Assembly: GCA_963696665.1 (NCBI GenBank)
Contig: CAVOLE010000028.1
Location: forward strand, 1 to 64,000
Direction: 5' to 3'
Length of the DNA stretch: 64,000 nt
DNA from: Roseiarcus sp963696665
GTDB taxonomy: Bacteria > Pseudomonadota > Alphaproteobacteria > Rhizobiales > Beijerinckiaceae
In this document: one piece after another, positions 27,246 to 36,082 of the stretch
How positions within the stretch are numbered: position 1 is the stretch's first letter
Layout: each line of letters opens with the position of its first letter
Program-made: the position numbers and the translations under genes
Notes under the pieces: generated by a model
What the model was told of the DNA's origin: nothing
The model's input: the letters and a program-made list of their open reading frames with translations, nothing else
The model's database searches: none

Positions 27246-28475
27246 ATGCCTCAGATCAACAGCGGCCGATTGCTCGCCGACCTTCGGCGCCTGGCCGAGT
27301 TCGGCGCTTACAAGAGCGGCGTCCACCGCCCGACCTTTTCGCCGCAAGACATCGAGGCGCGCCGCTGGCTCGCAGGGCGCTTTGCGGACGCAGGTCTCGA
27401 AGCGTCGATCGACGGCATCGGCAACGTGTTCGGCCGTTCGCGCGCGACCGGTCCCAAGCTCTTGATTGGCTCGCACACCGAATCCCAGAACCATGCGGGC
27501 TGGCTCGATGGCGCGCTCGGCGTCATGTACGGATTGGAAGTCGCGCGCGCGTTCAGCGAAGATCCCCGTACGGCCGGCGCCGCGATCGACGTCGCCTCAT
27601 GGGCGGACGAGGAAGGGCACTTCGGCTCTTTCCTCGGAAGCCGCTCCTTCATCGGCGACGTCACCGACGAAGAGATCGACAACGCGCGCGACCGGAATCA
27701 CGGGACGCCGTTGCGCGAGGCGCTCGCGAACGCAGGCCTTGCGGGGCGGAGGCGCGAGACGATCGTGGCCTCAGATTATATCGGCTATCTCGAAGCGCAC
27801 ATCGAGCAGGGTGACACGCTCGACGAAGCGGGACTGCGCCTCGGCGTGGTCACCGGCATTGTCGGCATCCGCCTCTATCGCATCATCTTCGTCGGAGAGG
27901 CCAACCACGCGGGCACGACGCGCATGGTTAAGCGCAAGGACGCGGGCGTCGCGCTCATCAAACTGTCCGCGGCGATCGCGGATCATTTCCCGCAAGTTTC
28001 CGGACCCCGCAGCGTCTGGACGACCGGCGCGATCCGCCTCGAACCTGGCCAACCGAGCATCGTTCCGGGCCGCGCCGAGATGATGTTCCAGGTGCGCGAC
28101 ATCGAGGCCGCGCAATTGCAGCGCTTCGAGGACGTGCTCATTGCCCTCGTCGCCGAAGCCAATTCAGCGGGGCCCTGCATTGTCACGATGGAGACCGTTT
28201 CGACGGTGAGCCCCGTGCTCATGTCACAGGCGTTTCAAGACGCGTTGAGCCGCGCGGCTGAAAAGCATGCGCCGGGCGCCTTCATGTCGATCCCGAGCGG
28301 CGCCGGGCACGACGCGCAGATCCTGGCGCGAAAACTTCCTGCGGCGATGCTGTTCGTGCCCAGCATCAAAGGCGTGAGCCACCACTGGACAGAGGATACG
28401 AGCGAGGCAGACATCGTGCTCGGGTGCCAAGCTCTTGCCGATGCGGCGGAGGCGATCGCGCTCAAGGGGGCCTAG
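27246..28475 (+). CDS. Allantoate/N-carbamoyl amino acid amidohydrolase
   Basis: A 409-residue M20 amidohydrolase of the AllC/HyuC/beta-ureidopropionase group. Metal-binding motifs are GSHTESQNHAGWLDGALGVMYGLEV (with HTE in place of the commoner HTD), WADEEGHFGSFLGSR, EAHIEQGDTL, NHAGTTRM and SGAGHDAQ, ending with the KGVSHHWTEDT loop. It removes the carbamoyl group from a ring-opened hydantoin or attacks allantoate. The ATG at 27246 fits 10 bases after the reductase gene; a longer upstream frame overlaps that gene and is not family-like. Last gene of the hyu operon, followed by a terminator hairpin. Confidence 0.88.
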   Translation: MPQINSGRLLADLRRLAEFGAYKSGVHRPTFSPQDIEARRWLAGRFADAGLEASIDGIGNVFGRSRATGPKLLIGSHTESQNHAGWLDGALGVMYGLEVARAFSEDPRTAGAAIDVASWADEEGHFGSFLGSRSFIGDVTDEEIDNARDRNHGTPLREALANAGLAGRRRETIVASDYIGYLEAHIEQGDTLDEAGLRLGVVTGIVGIRLYRIIFVGEANHAGTTRMVKRKDAGVALIKLSAAIADHFPQVSGPRSVWTTGAIRLEPGQPSIVPGRAEMMFQVRDIEAAQLQRFEDVLIALVAEANSAGPCIVTMETVSTVSPVLMSQAFQDALSRAAEKHAPGAFMSIPSGAGHDAQILARKLPAAMLFVPSIKGVSHHWTEDTSEADIVLGCQALADAAEAIALKGA

Positions 28476-28504
28476 GGAGACGCTCTCAGCGGGCGTCTCC
28501 TCTT
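28476..28504 (+). terminator. Terminator-like hairpin after the hyu operon
   Basis: GGAGACGC (28476-28483) pairs with GCGTCTCC (28493-28500) across a nine-base loop, immediately after the TAG stop and followed by TCTT. The T run is short, so it may be a weak or Rho-assisted terminator. Confidence 0.6.
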
Positions 28505-28864
28505 AGCGAGTCCGTTTTCAGCCTTTTCAGTGACTTGCGGCGCCTTTAACGAGTCTCCAAGACTCCGGCGAGACCACCCTTCGCTTCACGAGGGCCTCGT
28601 TTTCGCATGCGAAACGAATCGTTTCGCATCGGCTAGGTTAAGTCTTTGAAATCATAGGAGGCGCTGAATCAGCAATTTCGCGGCTTCCTGAGCTATCAAA
28701 GGCTTGTAACCAATTTCGTTTCGCCGGATTCGCGGGTCGCTCCCTAAGGGCAGTGTATCTCCGGTCCCTCCAGCACTCCAGCCGCGTTTGAGAACAAACA
28801 TAGAACACTAGAGTGCGGAGGTCAAGCAATTGTTGGTCCCTTGCGCGACAGGCGCGCGGGCGCT
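28505..28864. other. Convergent intergenic region, no gene seen
   Basis: About 360 bases between the plus-strand amidohydrolase and the minus-strand aminotransferase. It holds the strong palindromes at 28601-28629. A short minus-strand frame (28638-28868) looks like chance. The part from 28700 to 28830 is visibly more AT-rich than its surroundings, but no RNA gene is recognisable. Confidence 0.5.
28601..28629. promoter_or_regulatory. Overlapping perfect palindromes
   Basis: TTTCGCATGCGAAA (28601-28614) is a perfect 14-base palindrome. It overlaps a perfect 11+1+11 inverted repeat from 28607 to 28629 with arms ATGCGAAACGA and TCGTTTCGCAT. Such a double dyad is typical of a repressor operator. 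It resembles the GntR-side palindrome at 38058. Its place between convergent genes is unusual for an operator. Confidence 0.5.
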
Positions 28865-30052
28865 TCAACCTTCCTGGGCCGCTAACACCGCCATCGCGGC
28901 GTCGGCGCCGCCGTTCCCGATCGGCACGCCGGCGAGTTTCAGTCCCATCTCGACTCCAGATAGGGCGCCGAGCAGCGTGAGGTCGTTGATGTCGCCGAGA
29001 TGGCCGATGCGGAAAACCCGGTCCTTGAGAATGCCGAGACCGTTGCCGAGGCTCATGTTGAACCGCCGCAAGATCAGCGCGCGTAGCGCGTCGGCGCTAT
29101 GACCCTCCGCGAGACGAACAGCCGTCAGAGACGACGAATAGTCCGCTGGCGCAAGACACTGCAGCTCGACCGCGCTTGTCTCGCCCCAGGCCTGGACGGC
29201 GGCTCGCGTCGCCGCGCCGTGACGCTGGTGCCTCGCGAAGACATTCGGCAAGCCCTCTTCGTCGAGCATCGTGAGCGCCTCCTGCAGGCCGCGCAGGAGA
29301 TTCGTGGCCGGCGTGTAGGGGAAATAAAATCCCGAATTGGCTTCGAGCATCGGTCGCCAGTCCCAATAGCTCCGCCGGAGGCTCGCCGTCCTCGCGGCCT
29401 CTAACGCGCGGGCGCTGATCGCGTTGAAGGAGAGCCCCGGCGGGAGCATCAGTCCTTTCTGGCTCCCGGCGACAGTGACGTCCACGCCCCACTCGTCGTG
29501 CCGATAGTCGATCGAAGCGAGCGACGAGATCGTATCGACGAGCAAGAGCGCGGGATGCCCTACGGCGTCGATTGCTCTCCGCACAGCTGGAACGGGACTG
29601 ACGCAGCCGGTCGACGTCTCATTATGGACGACGCAGACTGCGCGGATCCGACCGCCTTTGTCGGCTCGAAGCGCGGCCTCGATGGCGGCGGGGTCGGCGC
29701 CGCGCCGCCAGTCGGTCTCCAGAAGGATCGGCTCGAGTCCGAGACGCTTCGCCATTTCGCTCCAGAGCGACGCGAACCACCCGGTCTTCGCCATCACGAC
29801 CGCGTCGCCCGCCGAGAGCGTATTGACGAGCGCCGCTTCCCACGCGCCTGTGCCGGAGGCGGGAAAGACAACCACAGGGTCGTTCGTCTGGAAGACGCGC
29901 TTGAGGCCAGTCAGGACGGAACGTCCGAGCGTGGCGAAGTCGGGGCCGCGATGGTCGATCGTCGGTTCCGAGACCGCGCGCAAGACCCGGCCCGGCACAT
30001 CGGTCGGGCCCGGGATTTGCAGGAAGTGGCGGCCTGGGGAGCGGGTATTCAT
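28865..30052 (-). CDS. Class V alanine/serine-glyoxylate aminotransferase
   Basis: A 395-residue class V PLP aminotransferase of the AGXT/SGAT/PucG group, which transfers an amino group to glyoxylate. The N-terminal QIPGPTDVPGRVLRA is typical, PASGTGAWEAALVN binds the cofactor phosphate region, HNETSTG precedes VDTISSLASIDYRHDEWGVDV, and the PLP lysine is K199 in AGSQKGLMLPPG. The ATG at 30052 overlaps the amidase stop (ATGA); a 60-residue upstream extension is arginine-rich and rejected. It is the last gene of the barbiturase operon and would recycle glyoxylate from ureide breakdown into glycine. Confidence 0.88.
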   Translation of the reverse strand: MNTRSPGRHFLQIPGPTDVPGRVLRAVSEPTIDHRGPDFATLGRSVLTGLKRVFQTNDPVVVFPASGTGAWEAALVNTLSAGDAVVMAKTGWFASLWSEMAKRLGLEPILLETDWRRGADPAAIEAALRADKGGRIRAVCVVHNETSTGCVSPVPAVRRAIDAVGHPALLLVDTISSLASIDYRHDEWGVDVTVAGSQKGLMLPPGLSFNAISARALEAARTASLRRSYWDWRPMLEANSGFYFPYTPATNLLRGLQEALTMLDEEGLPNVFARHQRHGAATRAAVQAWGETSAVELQCLAPADYSSSLTAVRLAEGHSADALRALILRRFNMSLGNGLGILKDRVFRIGHLGDINDLTLLGALSGVEMGLKLAGVPIGNGGADAAMAVLAAQEG

Positions 30053-31449
30053 AGCGCGGCCTCGAATTGCGGAAACGGCGGAGGACGGATGGCGCCCGAG
30101 ACCTCGCGAGCAAAACCGAGAAGCTGTTCGTCGGCGCCGAACGCAGCGGCGAGATGCGCGCCGATCGGCAGGCCGGATCGCGATACGCCAATCGGAAAAT
30201 TGAGGGCCGGGACGCCGGCGATGTTTACCCAACCGGTGAAAATCGCGTGGTCGCGCGGTCCGGCCGGCTTACCGTCGATACGATCCGGATAGGGCGTCTC
30301 GGCTCGCCATGGCAGCGCAGCGGCCGTCGGGGTGAGGATTAAATCGATGCCTTCGAACAGTTCGGCGACGTGTCGGCGCATCGCGGACACAGCCTCCAGC
30401 GCCGCAAGATAGTCCACGCCCGACACCTTCCTCCCGTCTGCCGCCATTGCAAGCGCGGAGGCGCCGGCAAGCTTCCCGTAGCTCGGATTTTCAGCCATGA
30501 GCCACGCCACGCCCGCGCGCGAGACAACATGCCAGACACGCGCCGCGATCTCCAGATCGAAGAAGACTTCGCCCTCGCGAACGTCATGTCCCATCGACGA
30601 GAGATGGCGGGCGAATGCCTCGACTTGGGAGGCAACCTCGGGGTCGACAGGCGCGGCGCCGAAACGCGGGACATAGAGGATGCGCGCCGCCTTGTTCGGC
30701 CAGCTCGGCGCCGGCGCATAGGACGAGCGCCAATCGCGCGGATCGGGGCCGCGCAAGATCGCGTCAAGCAGGAGCGTGTCCTCGACTGTGCGCGCGAGCG
30801 ATCCGATGGTTTCAAAGTCGGTGAGGATCGCAGGCAATCCGTCGGCGCGCGGCCAACGGCCAATCGATGGCTTCAAGCCGACGAGGCCAGTATGGCAGGC
30901 GGGCCGCCTGATCGAGCCGCCTCCGTCCGTGCCGATTGCAGCGGGGACCAAGCCCGCCGCGACGCTCGCGGCCGCGCCGCCGCTCGAGCCTCCGGGCGTG
31001 AGGTTCGTGTTCCATGGGTTGCGCGTCACGCCGAACAAGTCGTTGCGCGTATAGCCCTCGAGCGTGAACTCCGGCGCGTTCGTCTTGCCGATGACGATCA
31101 TTCCCGCCTGTCGCAGCCGCGCTATCGGCAGTTCGTCCTTCGCAGGCCGATAATCCTTAAGCGCGCGGCTTCCCCAAGTCGTCGGAAACCCGGCCACGTT
31201 GAGGTTGTCCTTGACAGAGATCGGAATGCCGTCGAGCCGGGAATGAGCTCGACCATGCGAGCGGCGCGCATCGCTTTCCTTCGCAGCGGCGAGCGCGCCG
31301 GACCGATCAAGGGCGACGAAACTATTCAAACGGGAATCGAAGGTCTCGATACGCTGAAACGCGCGCTCGACAAGTCCGACGGACGTCGCTCGCCCGTTCT
31401 CAAGCTCGGCCGCGAAGCCTTCGAGCGTTTCCGGCAAATCCTGCCTCAT
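30049..31449 (-). CDS. Amidase, candidate ureidomalonase/carboxybiuret-type
   Basis: A 466-residue amidase-signature hydrolase with K80 (PISVKDNLNV), S155 (TPGGSSGGAA) and S179 (GTDGGGSIRRP), the exact Ser-cisSer-Lys spacing. It overlaps the permease upstream and the aminotransferase downstream by four bases each. Amidase-signature enzymes follow ring-opening by barbiturase (ureidomalonase) or cyanuric acid hydrolase (AtzE), and this operon has a barbiturase-family enzyme, so a role on the opened ring is likely. No small AtzG-like subunit gene is visible beside it. Confidence 0.85.
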   Translation of the reverse strand: MRQDLPETLEGFAAELENGRATSVGLVERAFQRIETFDSRLNSFVALDRSGALAAAKESDARRSHGRAHSRLDGIPISVKDNLNVAGFPTTWGSRALKDYRPAKDELPIARLRQAGMIVIGKTNAPEFTLEGYTRNDLFGVTRNPWNTNLTPGGSSGGAAASVAAGLVPAAIGTDGGGSIRRPACHTGLVGLKPSIGRWPRADGLPAILTDFETIGSLARTVEDTLLLDAILRGPDPRDWRSSYAPAPSWPNKAARILYVPRFGAAPVDPEVASQVEAFARHLSSMGHDVREGEVFFDLEIAARVWHVVSRAGVAWLMAENPSYGKLAGASALAMAADGRKVSGVDYLAALEAVSAMRRHVAELFEGIDLILTPTAAALPWRAETPYPDRIDGKPAGPRDHAIFTGWVNIAGVPALNFPIGVSRSGLPIGAHLAAAFGADEQLLGFAREVSGAIRPPPFPQFEAAL

Positions 31450-32359
31450 TGATCCCACGGAAGCGGCTGTCCGATCGCGGCCGGCATCCGAGACGCGCGC
31501 CCGAGAGCTGCAAGCACCAGGAGCGCGATCAGATAGGGCGCCATTTGTACGACATACGAGCTGACCGGCAAGCCAAAGCTTTGCATGCGCAATTCGAAGG
31601 CTTCGGCCGCGCCAAACGCGAGACAGGCGATCGCCGCGCCAAACGGATTCCAGCGCGCCACGATCAGCGATGCGAGCGCGAGATAACCCCGCCCGCCGGT
31701 CATGCCGTCGGTGAAGGTTCCGACCTGTTGCAAGAGAGAACCGCGCCGCCAATGCCCGCGATAGCGCCGCAAGCCACAACCGCGAGCATACGCACGCGAA
31801 ACGGCTCGGCGCCAGAGGCCAAGACGGTCTCCGGGCTTTCGCCGGTCGCGCGCAATGTCAAGCCGGCCTGCGTCCTGCCCAGAAAGAACGCAAGAGCGAC
31901 GCAGCCGATGATCGCGAGATAGGTGAGCGGGGGCAACACAAACAGAAGCGGCCCGACGACCGGAATATCGGCAAGGCCCGGAATCGGCCAGGGCGGAAGG
32001 GGCGTCAGGTGAATGGCGATGGGACGGCCGCCGCCGGAGAGCACGCGCATGAGATAACTGGTCAGCCCTGCCGCCAGGATATTCGCGGTGAGGCCCGTGA
32101 CCATGTTGTCGGCTCGATACGCCACGGTGACAATCGCCACGACAAGCCCGATCGCCGCCCCGCAGAGAATCGCAAGCGCAAGCCCAATGAGCGCGCTTCC
32201 GCTCGCCCAGGCGCCGACCGCGCCGCCGAACGCGCCCATGAGCATCATGCCTTCGAGCCCAACGGCAAAGACGCCCGCCCGCTCGGAGAGGATGCCGCCC
32301 AACGCAGCAAGCAAGAGCGGCGTCCCGATGCGGATGGCGGCTTCCAGGAACTCGATCAC
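31446..32359 (-). pseudogene. BMP-type ABC permease 2 with one frameshift
   Basis: The second inner-membrane permease of a YufQ/NupQ-like nucleoside transporter. It begins at GTG 32359 (IEFLEAAIRIGTPLLLAALGGILSERAGVFAVGLEGMMLMGAF) and runs in frame to GAIAGIGGAVLS. A single-base shift at about 31732-31740 (GAGAGA tract) moves it to the frame LLQQVGTFTDGMTGGRGYLALASLIVARW, ending at 31446. Corrected, it is about 304 residues with the normal family ending. The GTG overlaps permease 1 (GTGA). Sequencing error is a serious alternative, because everything around it is intact. Confidence 0.82.
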
Positions 32360-33417
32360 GCCCGCCTCACGGTAGCGGCGAGGATGAACAGCATGGTGAG
32401 GCCTTCGATCACCACGACAAGGGCGGACGGAACCCCGATCTGCCGCTGCATGGAGAGCGAACCGGCCTCGAGCAGACCGACGAACAGCGCCGCCGGGGCG
32501 ACCGCCAAGGGCTCGACGGCGCCGAGCAGCGCGACCGTCACGGCCTTGAACCCGAAGCCGAGAGAGAAGCCTTCGATGAGCCGATGATGGATGCCGAGAA
32601 CCTCGACGCCGCCGGCGAGTCCGGCGAGCGCGCCCGACAGGAGCATCGCCGCCCAGGTCAGGCGCGCAATTGAAAATCCAGCATAGGCCGCGGCGCGGCG
32701 GGATCGTCCGGCGACGCGGATGGCGAAGCCGAACGGCGTTCGCCATAGGATCACGGAGAGCGCCGCCGCAGCGACGAGCGCGATCAGGAATCCGATATGC
32801 GCGTCAAGGCTCGGCAGCTTCCAGAGCCATGCGCTGGGCGGCATGATTGGCGACTGCAGGAACCCGGCGCCCGTCTGGCCGAGCGGGCCCGCCAGCGCCT
32901 GCTGGACAAGCAGCGCGCCGACGAAATTCAGGAGGAGCGTGACGAGCACCTCGTGGACGCGGCGCCCGAGATGGATGGCCGTCGCAATCGCTGACCACAA
33001 CGCGCCGAACGCGGCCGCTCCAATCAACGAAGCGGGCGCGATGAGCGAGGACGCATAAGGCCAATGCAGCGCGACCGCCGCGGCGCCTAAGCCCCCGAGC
33101 GCGATCTGGCCTTCGGCGCCGATGTTGATGATCCCAGCGCGGAAGCAAAACGCCACTCCTGTCCCCGCCAGCAGATAGGGCGTCGCCCGATTGAGCGCGA
33201 CGCCCAACTGATGCGGGGAGCCGACGGCGCCCATCACAATGGCGGCGAAAGCGGCAAGCGGATTGTGTCCCGAAAGAGCGACCAACGCCGCCGAGCACGC
33301 GAGCGAAAGGATGACCGCCACGACAATGCGCAGCCCGATCTCCTCCGCTGCGACGAACCGGAGCGAAGCAAAGCGCGGCGCGGCGGTCCGCAAGTTCGGC
33401 GGCGCGGCTTCTGTCAT
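32356..33417 (-). CDS. BMP-type ABC permease 1
   Basis: A 353-residue membrane permease of the YufP/NupP type found with BmpA lipoproteins and nucleoside uptake. Hallmarks are LNRATPYLLAGTGVAFCFRAGIINIGAEGQIALGG, GALWSAIATAIHLGRRVHEVLVTLLLNFVG and LGAVEPLAVAPAALFVGLLEAGS. The ATG at 33417 overlaps the ATPase stop (ATGA), which fixes the start rather than the longer frame from 33438. Together with permease 2 it would import a nucleoside-like or ring-nitrogen compound. Confidence 0.88.
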   Translation of the reverse strand: MTEAAPPNLRTAAPRFASLRFVAAEEIGLRIVVAVILSLACSAALVALSGHNPLAAFAAIVMGAVGSPHQLGVALNRATPYLLAGTGVAFCFRAGIINIGAEGQIALGGLGAAAVALHWPYASSLIAPASLIGAAAFGALWSAIATAIHLGRRVHEVLVTLLLNFVGALLVQQALAGPLGQTGAGFLQSPIMPPSAWLWKLPSLDAHIGFLIALVAAAALSVILWRTPFGFAIRVAGRSRRAAAYAGFSIARLTWAAMLLSGALAGLAGGVEVLGIHHRLIEGFSLGFGFKAVTVALLGAVEPLAVAPAALFVGLLEAGSLSMQRQIGVPSALVVVIEGLTMLFILAATVRRA

Positions 33418-34901
33418 GCCGCCCGGCCAGACATCCAAAGGCCGATCTGCGCAAGATCGACCGCATCGCGCTTCATAATCCCAAGGAACTGACCATCCGC
33501 CATCACCGCGACGCGATCGGAGACGTCGAGCACCTCCTCCAGTTCGGAAGAGACGTAGAGGATCGCCGCGCCTGCCTTCCGAAGGGCGAGCGTCCGTTCG
33601 ATGACGAAGCGGGTCGCGCCGGGATCCAGGCCCCAGGCGGGCTGATGCGCGATGAGCGCCGCCGGCTTCCTGTCGAGCTCTCTTGCAACGACGATCTTTT
33701 GCTGGTTGCCGCCGGACAGTCGCGCAGTCCTCGTTTCCGCCGAAGGCGCGCGGATGTCGTAGGCGCGCATGAGCGCGTTCGCTTGTCTGTTGAGACCCCG
33801 AGACGAAAGAAAAGCGCCCGACGCGAAGGGCGGCCGGCGGCTGTCGCGCAGCATCAGGTTCTCGGCGATCGTCATGGACTTCACCAGCGCCGTTTGGCTG
33901 CGGTCCGCCGGCATGTAGGCGAGGCCTGCGCTGACGCGTCCGGCTACGGAGACGTGCGCAAGCTCGCGGCCGTCGAGCCGGATCGAGCCTGCGCTTGCGG
34001 CCCGCAAGCCTGCGAGTGTTTCCACGAGTTCGAGCTGACCGTTGCCGTCGACGCCGGCGACGCCGAGGACTTCTCCGGCGCGAATGTCGAACGACAGCGG
34101 ACCGACGCCCCGAGCGGCGAGGCGATCGACCGATAGCCGTATCGCGCCCTGCTCTGCCTTGCGCGGCGCATGTGGCGTCGTGACGTCCCGGCCCACCATC
34201 ATCGTCGCAAGTTCGGCCCGCGTGACGTCGCCCACGCGCGCGCTTCCGGAGACGCGTCCCAGCCGCAAAACGACGACGCGATCGCAGACCTCGAGGACTT
34301 CCGGCAGCTTGTGAGTGATGAAGACAATGCCTTTGCCTTCCGCCCGGAGTCGGCGGAGGATCGACAGCAGCTCGGAGACCTCGCTCGGCGCGAGGTTGGA
34401 AGTGGGCTCGTCGAGGATCAGCAATTGCGCGTCGCGCAGCACGGCCTTGAGGATCTCGACCCGCTGCCGGCGCCCAAGCGGCAGGTCGGCGACGAGCGCG
34501 TCCGGATCGAGGCCAAGCCCATAGCGAAGGCTCTCCTCTCGCACGCGCCGAGCCATTTCGCTCCGGCGCAGGATGCGGCCCGCCTCAGGCCAGCCGAGCA
34601 TCACGTTCTCGACCACCGTCATGGCGTCCACCAGCATGAAATGCTGATGGATCATCGCAACGCCGCGCGCCATTGCATCCGCTGGCCGGTGTCTCAAGAG
34701 CTTTTGCCCATGAAGGACGATCGAACCGGCGTCCGGCGCGATGAGACCGAACAGCACCTTCATCAGCGTGCTCTTGCCCGAGCCGTTCTCGCCCAAAAGG
34801 CCCAGGATTTCCCCGGCGTTGAGGTCAAGATCGACGCCGTCGACCGCCCGCACGGCGCCAAAGCTGCGAGCGATTCCACGCATTTCGAGAAGGGCGGCCA
34901 T
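33414..34901 (-). CDS. BMP-type double ABC ATPase
   Basis: A 495-residue tandem ATPase like YufO/NupO. The first domain has GENGSGKST, MIHQHFMLVDAMTV, LPLGRRQRVEILKAV and LLILDEPTSNLAPSE. The second has a degenerate P-loop (GVAGVDGNGQLELVE), LSGGNQQKIVVAREL, a poor Walker B LIAHQPAWGLDPGA and the YVSSELEEV segment. The ATG at 34901 gives the family length; the longer frame from 35156 crosses into the binding-protein gene. It lies 70 bases after the BMP gene. Confidence 0.87.
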   Translation of the reverse strand: MAALLEMRGIARSFGAVRAVDGVDLDLNAGEILGLLGENGSGKSTLMKVLFGLIAPDAGSIVLHGQKLLRHRPADAMARGVAMIHQHFMLVDAMTVVENVMLGWPEAGRILRRSEMARRVREESLRYGLGLDPDALVADLPLGRRQRVEILKAVLRDAQLLILDEPTSNLAPSEVSELLSILRRLRAEGKGIVFITHKLPEVLEVCDRVVVLRLGRVSGSARVGDVTRAELATMMVGRDVTTPHAPRKAEQGAIRLSVDRLAARGVGPLSFDIRAGEVLGVAGVDGNGQLELVETLAGLRAASAGSIRLDGRELAHVSVAGRVSAGLAYMPADRSQTALVKSMTIAENLMLRDSRRPPFASGAFLSSRGLNRQANALMRAYDIRAPSAETRTARLSGGNQQKIVVARELDRKPAALIAHQPAWGLDPGATRFVIERTLALRKAGAAILYVSSELEEVLDVSDRVAVMADGQFLGIMKRDAVDLAQIGLWMSGRAA

Positions 34902-34971
34902 AGGCCTCAAGTCCGACGCGAGAAGCGGTCGGTCACGCGGCGCGTCAAGCTCAACATCGCGGAGACCAAGG

Positions 34972-35988
34972 CTAGCCGCCGCTGCGCGCGTCGCGCTCTG
35001 TTGGCTCGATCTTAAGCGACCCCGTCTTGAACTCTGCCGCCATGTCGTCGAGCTCCTTAACCACAGCGGCCGGCACGATCGGATTGAACGCCTTCCCGGG
35101 TTCGTATTGCAGCGAGGCGCCGGTGACGGGCGCGGTGTCGTATCCATATTGGACAAACGTTCCGAAAAGCTTGCCTGACTTCACCTGATCGGCGGTCGAG
35201 CCGAACATCGCTGGCCAGTCCTCAACGATGTTGGTGAGCACGAGTGCAGGCGCGATCTTCGTCTGGTCCGGCCCACGTCCAGTCGCATAGACATTCTTTT
35301 CCTTCGCCGCCTGGATGAGGCCGGCCTCGGCCGCATTCAGCTTGCCGGTGATGACGTCTGCGCCGCCCGCAATCAGCGACAGAGCGGCTTCCTTCGCCTC
35401 AGCGGCGTCTTCCATATCCTTGATGTAGAGGATCGTGACTTTCGCGCCGGCCTTCTCCGCACAGATGCGGAACCCGCCGGCTTGCGCGGTGATGTTGGGA
35501 ACGCCCTGCAATCCGTAGACGCCTCCGACCTTGCCGGTTTTGCTCATGCGGGCGGCGAGGAGACCCAGCTGGCAACCAAATTGGGCGTTGTTCCAGTCGA
35601 TCGACATGACGTTCGGCGGCTTGCCTTCGTTGCCGCTGACCGCAATGAACTGCGTCTTGGGGAAATCAGGGGCGACCTGCTCCATCGCCGAGACGAAGCG
35701 GCCGGAATGGCCTATGACGATCTGATAGCCCTGGTTGGCGTAGTCACGCAGGGCTTCAGCCTCGTCGGCGTCGGCGACGTTTTCCGAGAATGCCGTCTTG
35801 AAGCCATGCGGCTCGAGGCTCTTCAGAATCGAATAGCCAAGCGCGTTCCAGCTCTGATCATTGGCGCTTCCCGGCAGCAGAATCGCCGCCTTCTCCTCCG
35901 CGTGAGCAGCGGAGGCGCCGATCAGGCCGGCGGCCAGCGATAGGGCTGCGAGGGAAAGGGCGCAGCGCAGCAGGGGTGAAGTCTCCAT
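34972..35988 (-). CDS. BMP family periplasmic binding protein
   Basis: A 338-residue BmpA/Med-type solute-binding protein. A signal peptide (LLRCALSLAALSLAAGLIGASAAHA) precedes AAILLPGSANDQSWNALGYSILKSL, GYQIVIGHSGRF and FPKTQFIAVSG. Family members bind nucleosides and related purines. This one lacks a lipobox-style LxGC in the leader, so a soluble periplasmic protein is expected. It sits 94 bases after the barbiturase-family gene, and its ligand may be that enzyme's substrate. Confidence 0.87.
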   Translation of the reverse strand: METSPLLRCALSLAALSLAAGLIGASAAHAEEKAAILLPGSANDQSWNALGYSILKSLEPHGFKTAFSENVADADEAEALRDYANQGYQIVIGHSGRFVSAMEQVAPDFPKTQFIAVSGNEGKPPNVMSIDWNNAQFGCQLGLLAARMSKTGKVGGVYGLQGVPNITAQAGGFRICAEKAGAKVTILYIKDMEDAAEAKEAALSLIAGGADVITGKLNAAEAGLIQAAKEKNVYATGRGPDQTKIAPALVLTNIVEDWPAMFGSTADQVKSGKLFGTFVQYGYDTAPVTGASLQYEPGKAFNPIVPAAVVKELDDMAAEFKTGSLKIEPTERDARSGG

Positions 35989-36082
35989 GGAACGAACCTC
36001 TCCTTATCACTCGGCATTCAACCCTCGCATAGACCGGTGGTCTTGCGAGGCAGGTTCATGCAATAGCGGCGCCATTCGTGAG

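Noticed and set aside
28638..28868. Short minus-strand frame in the convergent intergenic region
   Set aside because: No ribosome binding site, no family resemblance, and it overlaps the end of the aminotransferase gene.
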